From assembly GCA_032054765.1 (NCBI GenBank), contig DAMBSC010000011.1, positions 1 to 64,000 of the forward strand: DNA of 64,000 bases. Direction: 5' to 3'. Positions 13,646 to 22,766 of this stretch are shown here, in pieces (position 1 is the stretch's first letter; each line of letters begins with the position of its first letter). The stretch comes from DFXE01 sp032054765 (GTDB taxonomy: Bacteria; Bacteroidota; Bacteroidia; Bacteroidales; Tannerellaceae). The notes under the pieces are model-generated. The model did no database searches. It was not told the DNA's origin and worked only from the letters and a program-made list of their open reading frames with translations. The translations under genes and the position numbers were made by a program.

Positions 13646-15365
13646 GTATTTCTCTTAATGTTGGCATATCCTTCACATCGTATTTTTTCTTAAAAGCTTC
13701 TATTTCCTCTTTTGTAAATTTTGTTTTGTCTAATACCATTGCCTCGGCTGGAAAAGGGCGTTTATTGTTGATCTTTACATCTATTACTACCGGAATAGTA
13801 CTTTCCTTTGCAGCATCAAAGACTTCTTTAAGTTGTTCACGGTTTGTCACCGTAAAACCTTTAGCTCCCAAAGCTTCACCGATTTTAGCATAATCAGCAC
13901 CAGTTAGATCAACACCATATTTAGTTCGATTTGTATCTTCTTGCTCAGCTTCGATAAAACCGAAGGAATCGTTAGAAAATACAATATTTATACTGGGAAG
14001 TTTGTATTTAACTTGTGTAATGATATCTTGCATTACCATTGCGAAACCACCGTCTCCGTTAATCGTGAAGACTTGCCTGTCGGGATAACTTAATTTGGCA
14101 GCAATACCTCCCGGAACGCCATATCCCATAGTCGCGAATAATCCGGATGTGGTAAACATCTGATTCTCTCCATTCATGTCTAATAAGCGAATAGCATGAA
14201 TAGTCACATTTCCGACATCTACAATAAAGATAGCATCATCTTCTGCAATTCTGTTTATTTCTTTAAAGATAGGTTCAACACGCATAGGAATATCGTTGCT
14301 ATCTTCAAAACTTTTAAGCCAGTTAAGCCAGTTTTGACGATTTCTACGATTTGCTTCCAGAAACTTTGTTGCCGGTCTCTTTTCACCCATTACCATCATT
14401 TGCTTCATTGTCTCTTTTGCTTCTCCCAGAATAGCAACATCTGTTTTATGGCGACTTCCAAGCTTCGAAGAATCAATATCTATCTGAATAAATTTAGCAT
14501 TTGGGGGGAAGAAGAATCGTGCAAATGGAAAGTTACTACTAACGAATAGAATCAGATCTGCTTCCGCTAAAGCTTCATTTGCTGGTTTAGTAGCAACTCT
14601 GGCACCCATCCCCATAAAATTAGGCACATTATCAGGTATAATTCCTTTGGCAAGGACGGATAATACTATTGGCATGGAGAAATGATCCGAAAGAGCAAGT
14701 ATTTCGTCCTTAGCGCCTCGTGCCCCTTGTCCGACATAAAGCACAGGACGTTCTGCTGTTTCAATCAGTTTTACAGCTTCTTCAATATCTTTCATATCAG
14801 GCATAAGGATACCTTTACGGTGATTTTTCGCACTGGAAACTTCTACAACAGGAATATCTTGAAATCCATAGTCTACTGGTATCGTTACAACTGCTACCCC
14901 CTGATGCTCATAAGCCTGACGAATAGCTTCATCAATTATGAAAGGCAGGCTTTCAGGAGTCATTACCGTACGATTGTAAACGCTTACATCGACAAACATC
15001 GGGTTTTCATTCATTTCCTGAAAGGAGTTATAATTCATAGCTTTAGATGAAACTTGTCCGATTAATGCCAGAACCGGTACATGATCCATCTGGGCATCAT
15101 ACAATCCGTTGAAAAGATGAGTAGCACCTGGTCCGGCAGTTCCAAAACAAACTCCAATTTTACCTGTCAGTTTAGCCTCTACTGCAGCAGCAATAGCGCC
15201 TACTTCTTCATGACGTACCTGTATAAAACGAACTGTTTCACGTTTTTCATACAATGCGTCCATAATGGAATTAAAAGAGCCTCCAGGGATGCCGTATACA
15301 TGATCTACTCCCCAACTTTCCAATACGTTTAGCATAGCTAAACCTGATTTAATCACTTGTGCCAT
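13635..15365 (-). CDS. thiamine-diphosphate-dependent pyruvate oxidase-like enzyme
   Basis: 576 residues from the ATG at 15365 (an upstream extension of 16 residues lacks family similarity). The three-domain layout of the PoxB/SpxB/acetolactate synthase group is clear: N-terminal ThDP pyrimidine domain with GIPGG and the catalytic Glu in RHEEVGAIAAA, a central FAD/Rossmann-type domain (GQGARGA, GMGARVAT), and the ThDP pyrophosphate domain with GDGGFAM and the paired ThDP-Mg residues ending at NDSFGF. It resembles pyruvate oxidases more than acetolactate synthases, but the sequence alone cannot separate O2-, quinone- or other acceptor use. Products would be acetate or acetyl phosphate plus CO2. 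It converges on folE with an 11-base overlap. Confidence 0.85.
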   Translation of the reverse strand: MAQVIKSGLAMLNVLESWGVDHVYGIPGGSFNSIMDALYEKRETVRFIQVRHEEVGAIAAAVEAKLTGKIGVCFGTAGPGATHLFNGLYDAQMDHVPVLALIGQVSSKAMNYNSFQEMNENPMFVDVSVYNRTVMTPESLPFIIDEAIRQAYEHQGVAVVTIPVDYGFQDIPVVEVSSAKNHRKGILMPDMKDIEEAVKLIETAERPVLYVGQGARGAKDEILALSDHFSMPIVLSVLAKGIIPDNVPNFMGMGARVATKPANEALAEADLILFVSSNFPFARFFFPPNAKFIQIDIDSSKLGSRHKTDVAILGEAKETMKQMMVMGEKRPATKFLEANRRNRQNWLNWLKSFEDSNDIPMRVEPIFKEINRIAEDDAIFIVDVGNVTIHAIRLLDMNGENQMFTTSGLFATMGYGVPGGIAAKLSYPDRQVFTINGDGGFAMVMQDIITQVKYKLPSINIVFSNDSFGFIEAEQEDTNRTKYGVDLTGADYAKIGEALGAKGFTVTNREQLKEVFDAAKESTIPVVIDVKINNKRPFPAEAMVLDKTKFTKEEIEAFKKKYDVKDMPTLREILNE

Positions 15366-15503
15366 ATAGATATTTTTTTTGAATAATCTTCTGATGTATA
15401 TATAACATAACACTATATAAATGAAGATTGTTCCCTAACATATGACTCAACTATGAAATGTGTTACAGAGAAGATCTGTAGAGTTTAGAATAAGGCAATC
15501 GTG

Positions 15504-15683
15504 TTATTTTACCAGCTGATACTTTTCTTTAAGAGCCAGCTGTTCTTCTTCATTTAAGGATTTAATATACCCTTTCCATCCTGGACAATAATTAATATGC
15601 CATCGCCAGAATCTACCTATCAATGACTTAGGACTTTTATCATACTTGGCCCGTATCGGACATTTTTCGCAATTATGTGCCAT
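15504..15683 (-). CDS. 59-aa cysteine-containing protein of unknown function
   Basis: A short but convincing gene: MAHNCEKCPIRAKYDK, then RFWRWHINYCPGWKGYI and an acidic-basic tail ending YQLVK. It has a CxxC pair (C5, C8) and a third Cys (C33) followed by PGW, which could bind a metal with another ligand such as H31's neighbourhood. I recall near-identical small proteins annotated as hypothetical in Bacteroides. It starts 11 bases after the stop of the four-helix membrane protein on the same strand, so the pair is probably an operon. No function is known to me. Confidence 0.75.
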   Translation of the reverse strand: MAHNCEKCPIRAKYDKSPKSLIGRFWRWHINYCPGWKGYIKSLNEEEQLALKEKYQLVK

Positions 15684-15694
15684 GGCTTCTTTTT

Positions 15695-16042
15695 TTATAG
15701 TTTCTTTTGAATCAATAGCAGAGCTAATCCCATTATTTTTAATGTAATGGCTCCATAGAACAATATATTCCGTATCAATACAGCCGGATATATATATTTA
15801 AAGACCAGGGATAAAAAAATCAGGATAACGCCGGCTATTATAAAATAAAGACCCAAAGAAAACTTCAGATCTTTTACTCGGAAAGTATTAACAAGAAAGG
15901 CAGCTTTTAGTAAAATGCCCATTCCAAATACTATCCAGAATAAATAATAAGGTATTCCAATCTCTGCCCATCGGATGATAAAGGCAATTAATAGCAAAGC
16001 AAGTCCGCTATATAGAAATACTTTATTATTTATTTTTTTCAT
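15695..16042 (-). CDS. small four-helix membrane protein
   Basis: 115-aa hydrophobic protein with about four transmembrane segments (SGLALLLIAFIIRWAE, YLFWIVFGMGILLKAAFLV, GLYFIIAGVILIFLSLVF, and the C-terminal ILFYGAITLKIMGLALLLI). The loops are short with positive charges (FRVKDLKFS), as expected for an inner-membrane protein. No family is recognised beyond 'hypothetical membrane protein' of Bacteroidales. It is followed within 11 bases by the 59-aa cysteine-containing gene. Confidence 0.7.
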   Translation of the reverse strand: MKKINNKVFLYSGLALLLIAFIIRWAEIGIPYYLFWIVFGMGILLKAAFLVNTFRVKDLKFSLGLYFIIAGVILIFLSLVFKYIYPAVLIRNILFYGAITLKIMGLALLLIQKKL

Positions 16043-16085
16043 ATAATCGCTTTTGGAGTTATTCCACCTGCGAATATATAAAACT

Positions 16086-18476
16086 TTATTCGCTTCGTAA
16101 CGATTTTACGGGATTAAGAGTTGCTGCATGCCAGCTTTGCCAGGAAATGGAAACGGTAGATAATAAGAATACGAATAACCCCGAAAGTGCAAATATCCAC
16201 CAATCCATAGATGTTTTATGAGCAAAATTTTCCAGCCAACGGGTCATTACATAATAAGAACCCGGGATAGCAATCAGAAAAGCGATTCCTATCCAGATAG
16301 CAAAACGATTGTTCAGCATTTTAATAATATCAGCAGGTGTTGCACCATTGACCTTGCGTATACCGATTTCTTTCGTTCGTCGTTTAATTACAAATGTCAT
16401 GATAATGATTAACCCCAAATTAGCAATGATCAGACATAGAAGGGAAAAGAGACGAGTAAGTGCCTCTGCATTCAGCTCATTATAATACAACTGGCCGTAA
16501 ATATCTTGCAGAAAAGTGTAATCTGCAGGATAATCAGGATTTATCTTATTCCATACCTCATTGAATACTTGAATACCGGCTTGCTTATTATCAGAAGATA
16601 AATGAACCATTATACAATGCTGAAACATCTTCCGTTGTAATATAATTTGAGGGGCAGAATCTTCATATGTTGTTGTATAATTGAAATCATCAGTTACCCC
16701 AACAATTATTCCTTTATTTATATAACTTATTACCTGTTGATCAACCTGTAAACGTTTACCTATAGCCTCTTCCGGAGAATTAAACCCTAAAGCTTGTACT
16801 GCCTTACGATTAAGTACATATTCCTCAGCTACGAGTGATGCCGGTTTCCCGTCAAGTTTTTCAACAAGCAACCTCTCTTCTTCTTCAAATGTTCGTTTTG
16901 TTTCCTGAAACACAGTTCCGGCTATAGGTTTAATATTGAAGAAAGGTAGAAAATCATTACCAACAACCAATAAAGGAAGAAGACGTCCTTCATTTTCACC
17001 TTCTCCTTCTTTTCGTACATATATACCATCCCGTATGGCTGTTCCCGGCAATTGCATAGCAGATGTTACCATTTTAATTTCAGGATATTTTAATAATTCC
17101 GTCTTTAGTAAATCAAATCGTTGTTTTATTATTTCGGGTTGCTCATTCATAACCAATATGGAATCCTGGTTTCCACCAACCTGAGAAGTCTTTATCAGCT
17201 TGATCTGTTTAGTGATGCCAAAACTTATTATTACAATAAACATAACTATACAATACTGGGCTATTAATAGGTATTTTACTTTGGATAACATAAAATTGGA
17301 AGGTTGTACCTCACTCTGAAAGCTTTTAAACATAGTACTCGATAGCCGGGCAATCACAGGAAATAGGGAAACTCCTATTACTGTAATAAGGAATAGAATG
17401 CTCAATAATATGATTTCAGTTACTGTTAATACGGATAATAAATTTATCTGGGGAAAAACTATAAATGAAATCACTCCACCTATAACAAGTGAGATCAATC
17501 CTAAAACAAATGCCAGGAGGCCTTCGTCTTTAATGACAACTGATGAAGAGGCACCATTTAGCCGGATCAATTGGTAATATTTCTGATTAAAAGAAAATAT
17601 AAGCCCCGCATTTAGCCAAAGATTGAATAAGACAATAATTAATAAAAGTATATTGGCACCTGCTATCAGATATACATAATAGATATTTCCATTAGGCTCT
17701 AATTCACGAAGTAAGCGGCTATGAAGATGAATATCTGTTAAAGGCATTATATAGGGAGAAACTTTTGCAGGGCTATCTTTAAATTCTTCATTCATTTTTA
17801 CGGCAATAGCCTCTTTTACCTGATTAAGATCTGATCCGGGATGTAATAATAAATAAACATAAGCCCACCATTCATCTTTCTCAGGAAGATGAACGATTAA
17901 ATCGGTATGGAAATGGGAGTTTTCGGGAAAGTTTTCAAAGACTCCGCTTATAAAATAAGATATGTCGGGTGTATCCTCGATTCTACGGCTGGATAGATTT
18001 ATTTCTTTTCCTAAAGCAGGTTCCTCTCCAAAAAGTTGTTTTGCATATCTTTCACTAATGGCAACTTTTCCAGGAGCGTTGATTACGCTCTTTTTTTCAC
18101 CTTCTATTAATTTAAAGTCGAATAATTCAAAGAAGTTCGAACTGGCGAGGTAAAAGTTGTTGATTACTTCTGATTTTCCGTCTTTAGTAATTAATGCGGT
18201 ATTAACATGTTGCATTAAAACAGCATCTTCAATCCCGGGAATATTTGTAATGATAGGATCATTTATGGTGAATCCGTAAATACGTCCATCTATAGGTTCA
18301 TTGTCATTTTGAATAGAAAGTCGCACTATACGATCTGCTTTTTCATGAAAACGGTCATAAGATAATTCTTTTTTTATATATGCAAAAGAAAGTAATAGAC
18401 AAGAAAAAATGACCGATAGCCCTAATAAATTTACTATTCGTAAATATTTACTCTTCTTTAAACGCCGTAAAATCAT
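16086..18476 (-). CDS. ABC transporter permease, MacB/FtsX type
   Basis: 796-aa inner-membrane permease with two FtsX-type halves. An N-terminal helix (residues ~15-33) is followed by a MacB-like periplasmic domain (~35-250), three helices (~265-375), a second periplasmic domain (~420-660), and a C-terminal FtsX domain with three helices ending in the family tail WQSWHAATLNPVKSLRSE. The conserved RRTKEIGIRKVNGAT block before the last helices is present. Such proteins normally pair with an ATPase and a periplasmic adaptor; neither is next to it here, so the partner ATPase must be elsewhere. Homologues are associated with peptide or lipid export or signalling; the substrate is unknown. Confidence 0.88.
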   Translation of the reverse strand: MILRRLKKSKYLRIVNLLGLSVIFSCLLLSFAYIKKELSYDRFHEKADRIVRLSIQNDNEPIDGRIYGFTINDPIITNIPGIEDAVLMQHVNTALITKDGKSEVINNFYLASSNFFELFDFKLIEGEKKSVINAPGKVAISERYAKQLFGEEPALGKEINLSSRRIEDTPDISYFISGVFENFPENSHFHTDLIVHLPEKDEWWAYVYLLLHPGSDLNQVKEAIAVKMNEEFKDSPAKVSPYIMPLTDIHLHSRLLRELEPNGNIYYVYLIAGANILLLIIVLFNLWLNAGLIFSFNQKYYQLIRLNGASSSVVIKDEGLLAFVLGLISLVIGGVISFIVFPQINLLSVLTVTEIILLSILFLITVIGVSLFPVIARLSSTMFKSFQSEVQPSNFMLSKVKYLLIAQYCIVMFIVIISFGITKQIKLIKTSQVGGNQDSILVMNEQPEIIKQRFDLLKTELLKYPEIKMVTSAMQLPGTAIRDGIYVRKEGEGENEGRLLPLLVVGNDFLPFFNIKPIAGTVFQETKRTFEEEERLLVEKLDGKPASLVAEEYVLNRKAVQALGFNSPEEAIGKRLQVDQQVISYINKGIIVGVTDDFNYTTTYEDSAPQIILQRKMFQHCIMVHLSSDNKQAGIQVFNEVWNKINPDYPADYTFLQDIYGQLYYNELNAEALTRLFSLLCLIIANLGLIIIMTFVIKRRTKEIGIRKVNGATPADIIKMLNNRFAIWIGIAFLIAIPGSYYVMTRWLENFAHKTSMDWWIFALSGLFVFLLSTVSISWQSWHAATLNPVKSLRSE

Positions 18477-18751
18477 AAACCTATTATTTTAATTAAGAAA
18501 CACATATGCATCTGAAATTATTCCTCAAATAATATGCCAAATGTTATATAGCCATAGTTATCAACTGGATACATTAGATGAATATTGTGTGTGTTTGTCA
18601 ATTTTTTTGACAATCATGTCTAATTTATTTACACTTTTATTTATATGTGAAAATATTATTGTAGAATGAAATCTTAAAAAGATTAAAAACATGTAGGTAA
18701 TTAATAAATTATATATCTTTACTGTTCATAACTCTTAAATCAATTGCTTCT

Positions 18752-19768
18752 ATGAAACAGCTGATTCTTTGTCTGTTTAATATTCTCTTGCTTTGTTCAT
18801 GTTTGGAGAATGGGAAAAACCATGAAAAATCTGCTGTACCTTCCCCAGTAGAAAATGGACTTGAAGATAAAACTTACGGAGTTGTAAGGTTATCGGTATG
18901 TAATATGCGGGATACCAACAGTTTTTCTTCAGAAATGGTATCACAGGCTTTACTCGGTACACCTGTAAAATTATTCAAGTTTGATAAATGGTACAAAATT
19001 CAAACTCCGGACGAATATTCCGGCTGGGTACATAATGCAGCCATTACACCGATGGATAAAGATGAATTGAATGACTGGAATAAAGCAAAGAAGATTGTTG
19101 TTGTGTCTCATTATGGTTTTACATATCAGGAGCCTGATGAAAGTTCACAATGTGTAACAGATGTCGTAGCAGGTAACCGTTTGAAGTTTGAAGGAGTTCG
19201 CGGTAATTTTTACCAAATATCCTATCCTGATGGACGTAAGGCATATATCTCTAAATCTATAGCTAAAAGGGAGGATGAATGGAGAGCTGTCATCTCTGTT
19301 GATGCAGAAAGTATTATTCAAACAGCTATGACTTTGTTAGGTGTGCCCTATCTTTGGGCAGGAACTTCTTCAAAAGGGATTGATTGTAGCGGTTTTGTTC
19401 GCACAGTTTTATTTATGCATGATCTTATCATGCCGCGTGATGCTTCCCAACAAGCTGAAGTTGGTCAACGTATAGATATTGCACCTGATTTTAGTAATCT
19501 CATTGCCGGAGATTTAGTGTTTTTTGGAAAGAAAGCGGCAGGGGAGCAACGAGAACGTGTCATCCATGTTGCAATATATATGGGAAATAAAAGGTTTATT
19601 CATTCACAGGGAGATGTCCGTATAAACAGTTTTGATCCTAGTGCTCCGGAATATGATGAATTTAATCTTAATCGACTGTTGTTTGCTACACGTATATTGG
19701 ATGAGATAGGGCAAATTCCTGAAATTACAACGACAATGACAAACCTGTATTATATACCTCGAGAATAA
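18752..19768 (+). CDS. NlpC/P60 peptidase lipoprotein with SH3 domains
   Basis: 338-aa lipoprotein: signal LILCLFNILLLCSC with the lipobox Cys near residue 17, two bacterial SH3-like domains (~40-100 and ~110-170), then an NlpC/P60 (C40) domain. The catalytic Cys is C212 in GIDCSGFVRTVLF, the His is H272 in HVAIYMG, with H284 in RFIHSQGD completing the site. Related Bacteroides enzymes cleave gamma-D-Glu-diamino-acid bonds in muropeptides. It is four bases upstream of a dipeptide epimerase gene, which fits release of L-Ala-D-Glu followed by epimerisation. It should act in the periplasm, anchored to a membrane. Confidence 0.92.
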   Translation: MKQLILCLFNILLLCSCLENGKNHEKSAVPSPVENGLEDKTYGVVRLSVCNMRDTNSFSSEMVSQALLGTPVKLFKFDKWYKIQTPDEYSGWVHNAAITPMDKDELNDWNKAKKIVVVSHYGFTYQEPDESSQCVTDVVAGNRLKFEGVRGNFYQISYPDGRKAYISKSIAKREDEWRAVISVDAESIIQTAMTLLGVPYLWAGTSSKGIDCSGFVRTVLFMHDLIMPRDASQQAEVGQRIDIAPDFSNLIAGDLVFFGKKAAGEQRERVIHVAIYMGNKRFIHSQGDVRINSFDPSAPEYDEFNLNRLLFATRILDEIGQIPEITTTMTNLYYIPRE

Positions 19769-19772
19769 TAGT

Positions 19773-20930
19773 ATGACCACGAAACAGAACAGACGACAAT
19801 TTCTTCAAACAGCAACTCTCGGAATTATTGGGACAAGCATATTTACTGAACATACTTTGGCAAATAAAATACCTGCTTATTTCTCGATAAATCGGTTGGG
19901 GTATAATAAAAGGATGAAACTCTCTTTTTACCCTTATGAATTAACATTAAAACATGTTTTTACCGTCGCGAGCTATTCTAGGAAGACTACTCCTGGTGTA
20001 CAAGTAGAAATAACCTATGATGGTATAATCGGATATGGTGAAGCCTCTATGCCGCCTTATCTTGGAGAGTCGGTTGAATCGGTTATGAACTTTCTCAAAA
20101 AAATAGATTTAAAGCAATTTAGTGACCCTTTCCAATTAGAGGATATTTTGATTTATGTAGATAGTATCATGCCAGGAAATACAGCAGCTAAAGCTTCGAT
20201 TGATATTGCATTACATGACCTGATAGGAAAAATGCTTAATGCTCCATGGTATAAGATATGGGGATTAGATAAAGGAAAAACGCCTTCTACGACCTTTACT
20301 ATTGGCATAGATACAGCAGATGTGGTTCGTGAAAAAACAAAAGAAGCTGCCGATAAATTCAATATTTTGAAAGTAAAATTAGGATTGGATAATGACAAGG
20401 AAATGATTGAAACCATCCGTTCAGTTACGTCTTTGCCTATTGCTGTGGATGCTAATCAGGGTTGGAAAGATAGACAATATGCGCTGGATATGATTCATTG
20501 GCTTAAAGCAAAAAATATAGTTATGATAGAACAACCTATGCCTAAAGAACAATTAGATGACTTGGCATGGATTACTGAACGAAGTCCTCTTCCTATTTTT
20601 GCTGATGAGTCATTACAACGTTTGAATGATATAATGAAGTTACAGGGTGTATTTTCAGGTATCAATATTAAATTAATGAAGTGTACTGGCATGCGTGAAG
20701 CATGGAAAATGGTTACATTGGCCAGAGCCATAGATATGAAAGTGATGGTGGGTTGCATGACTGAGACTTCCTGTGCAATATCGGCTGCTGCACAATTTTC
20801 TCCTGCTGTTGACTTTGCAGATCTCGATGGAAGTCTTTTGATTTCAAATGATCTTTTTAATGGAGTAAAAGTAATAAATGGTAAGATTTCCCTGAACGAT
20901 TTACCCGGAATAGGTGTAGTAAAAGTATAA
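19773..20930 (+). CDS. L-Ala-D/L-Glu dipeptide epimerase with Tat-like signal
   Basis: 385-aa enolase-superfamily enzyme. The catalytic set is present: KVK (K200, K202) on one side, metal ligands D226 (in VDANQG), E253 (IEQP) and D278 (ADES), and the opposing base K300 (NIKLMKCTG). This matches L-Ala-D/L-Glu epimerases used in murein peptide recycling. Unusually, it starts with NRRQFLQTATLGIIG, a twin-arginine-type export signal, whereas the E. coli counterpart is cytoplasmic; export would place it with the neighbouring NlpC/P60 lipoprotein. An internal Met at residue 48 (MKLSFYPYELTL) marks where the cytoplasmic homologues begin. Substrate is inferred from family and context. Confidence 0.88.
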   Translation: MTTKQNRRQFLQTATLGIIGTSIFTEHTLANKIPAYFSINRLGYNKRMKLSFYPYELTLKHVFTVASYSRKTTPGVQVEITYDGIIGYGEASMPPYLGESVESVMNFLKKIDLKQFSDPFQLEDILIYVDSIMPGNTAAKASIDIALHDLIGKMLNAPWYKIWGLDKGKTPSTTFTIGIDTADVVREKTKEAADKFNILKVKLGLDNDKEMIETIRSVTSLPIAVDANQGWKDRQYALDMIHWLKAKNIVMIEQPMPKEQLDDLAWITERSPLPIFADESLQRLNDIMKLQGVFSGINIKLMKCTGMREAWKMVTLARAIDMKVMVGCMTETSCAISAAAQFSPAVDFADLDGSLLISNDLFNGVKVINGKISLNDLPGIGVVKV

Positions 20931-21236
20931 ATTTGAGTTTTCCTTGTTTTCGGTGGAATTGCTATGTGCAAAACTATTGTTAATGAAAATTACGTAATGC
21001 CTCTTTATGTAAAAAGAAAATTGTTGAATTGTAAACATTTGATTATTAATGCATAAAATCCGATTTTAATAACATCTGGTAATGGCTGGATATGTAGTAT
21101 TATACGATGAAAATAGACTATTTGACCCAATGCTCAAAAAAATTATGCTTTTTTTTTATAATTTTCGTCCGAAATAACCAAATATTATTGAAAGAATAAA
21201 TGTAACTTTGTATTTGCGAACGAATATTACAAACTC
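20931..21236. other. 306-bp intergenic region with a possible promoter
   Basis: No gene is supported. A -7-like box TAACTTTG lies at 21203-21210, 27 bp before the GHL10 gene's ATG, without a well-spaced TTTG. The rest is AT-rich and shows no clear structure. Confidence 0.4.
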
Positions 21237-22757
21237 ATGTATAGAAGAAACATATGCTTGTTCTCTTTGATATGCTTGTGCGTATTGACTGGTTGTGGAA
21301 CATCCCGTCAACAACAAAAAGAAGGGGATATCCCTCCCAAACGCGAGTTTCGTGGAGCCTGGATACAAACTGTTTTTCAAGGAGAATACAAGGATATGGC
21401 TCCTATAGAAATGAGAAAAGATTTTATTCGCAAATTGGATTTTTTAAATGAATGTGGAATTAATGCAATTATATTCCAGACACGACCTGAAGCTGATGCC
21501 TTTTATAAATCCGAACTTGAACCATGGAGCCGATTTTATACCGGTAGACAGGGACAAGCTCCCAAAGATGAGTTTGATTTGATGGAATTCCTGATAAAAG
21601 AATGTCATAAGCGAAATATGGAATTTCATGCTTGGCTGAATCCCTATAGAGCTGCAAATTCTGGTTTTACCGATTTTGCCGACTCACATATTTTTTATAA
21701 ATACCCTGGACGATTTGTAAAATACAATAATCAGATATTGTTTGATCCCGGGCAACCTCAAAACAGACGTTTTATATGTGATGTAGTAGAAGACATTGTT
21801 TCACGTTACGATGTAGATGCTATTCATATGGATGATTATTTTTATCCATATCCTGTTCCTGGTATAAATTTTCCTGATGATAGAAGTTTTGCTAGATATG
21901 GGAAACTAAAAGGATACACTGAAGCGACTCGTGCCGATTGGCGTAGAAATAACGTTAATATGCTGATAAAAGAGCTCAAGCAAACTATTCAAAAAGTAAA
22001 GCCTTGGGTTCGTTTCGGTATCAGCCCCTTTGGTATTTATCGCAATAAGAAAAGCACGTTTGATGGTTCTGGCAGCGATACAAACGGTTTGCAAAATTAT
22101 GATGATTTATATGCAGACGTATTGTTATGGATAGACGAAGGATGGATTGACTATAATATTCCGCAGATATATTGGGAAATTGGGCACACTGCCGCTGATT
22201 ATATTACACTAGTTAAATGGTGGAATGATAATACCCAAGGTGGTCATTTATATGTCGGGCAAAGTGTGGAACGGACGATGAAAGCGGATCAATTAACAGA
22301 AAAAATGTCATATGAACGAACTTTGCCTCATATTAATGGGAATTGTTTCTGGCCAGCAAATGAACTTCTTTGGAATACCAAAGGAGTAGCTGATAGTTTA
22401 AAACAACATTACCATCGTTACCCTGCATTGATACCTGCATATACTCATATGCATAAGAATGCTTCTACTGATGTGATGAATGTGAGAGTTGAACACGGTT
22501 TGAATGGTCTGCAAATATGTTGGGATGCGATGCAATATGCAGAAGATCCTGAGTCGGCTCACTATTTTGTTGTTTATTGTTTCGGGAAAAAAGAGAAAAT
22601 CGACTTAGATAATCCGAGTAATATAGTTACTATCACGCAAGATACGTCCTATCAGTTACCGATCGTGAAGGATAAAGGGACATTCCGCTATGTTGTAACG
22701 GCAGTAGATCGTTACCATAATGAGAGTAAAGGCAAAAGAGTCAAAGTCAAATTATAG
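21237..22757 (+). CDS. GHL10 family glycoside hydrolase-like lipoprotein
   Basis: 506-aa lipoprotein with signal ICLFSLICLCVLTGCG (lipobox LTGC). Residues ~40-370 form the GHL10 (formerly DUF187) TIM-barrel: REFRGAWIQTVFQ at the start, FQTRPEADAFYKS, EFHAWLNPYRAA, the DAIHMDDYFYPYP block, and FGISPFGIYRNK, all typical. The last ~100 residues form a fibronectin III-like domain. Characterised relatives of this family act on peptidoglycan-type glycans (denuded strands), which fits the two upstream cell-wall peptide genes, but substrate is inferred. It has its own upstream region and is followed nine bases later by an AraC-type regulator. Confidence 0.87.
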   Translation: MYRRNICLFSLICLCVLTGCGTSRQQQKEGDIPPKREFRGAWIQTVFQGEYKDMAPIEMRKDFIRKLDFLNECGINAIIFQTRPEADAFYKSELEPWSRFYTGRQGQAPKDEFDLMEFLIKECHKRNMEFHAWLNPYRAANSGFTDFADSHIFYKYPGRFVKYNNQILFDPGQPQNRRFICDVVEDIVSRYDVDAIHMDDYFYPYPVPGINFPDDRSFARYGKLKGYTEATRADWRRNNVNMLIKELKQTIQKVKPWVRFGISPFGIYRNKKSTFDGSGSDTNGLQNYDDLYADVLLWIDEGWIDYNIPQIYWEIGHTAADYITLVKWWNDNTQGGHLYVGQSVERTMKADQLTEKMSYERTLPHINGNCFWPANELLWNTKGVADSLKQHYHRYPALIPAYTHMHKNASTDVMNVRVEHGLNGLQICWDAMQYAEDPESAHYFVVYCFGKKEKIDLDNPSNIVTITQDTSYQLPIVKDKGTFRYVVTAVDRYHNESKGKRVKVKL

Positions 22758-22766
22758 ATAAATATT

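Noticed and set aside
14196..15332. Three consecutive plus-strand open frames
   Set aside because: All antisense to the pyruvate oxidase-like gene.
20962..21054. Possible 30-aa small gene in the 306-bp gap
   Set aside because: No signal, no family resemblance and no promoter or coupling to neighbours.
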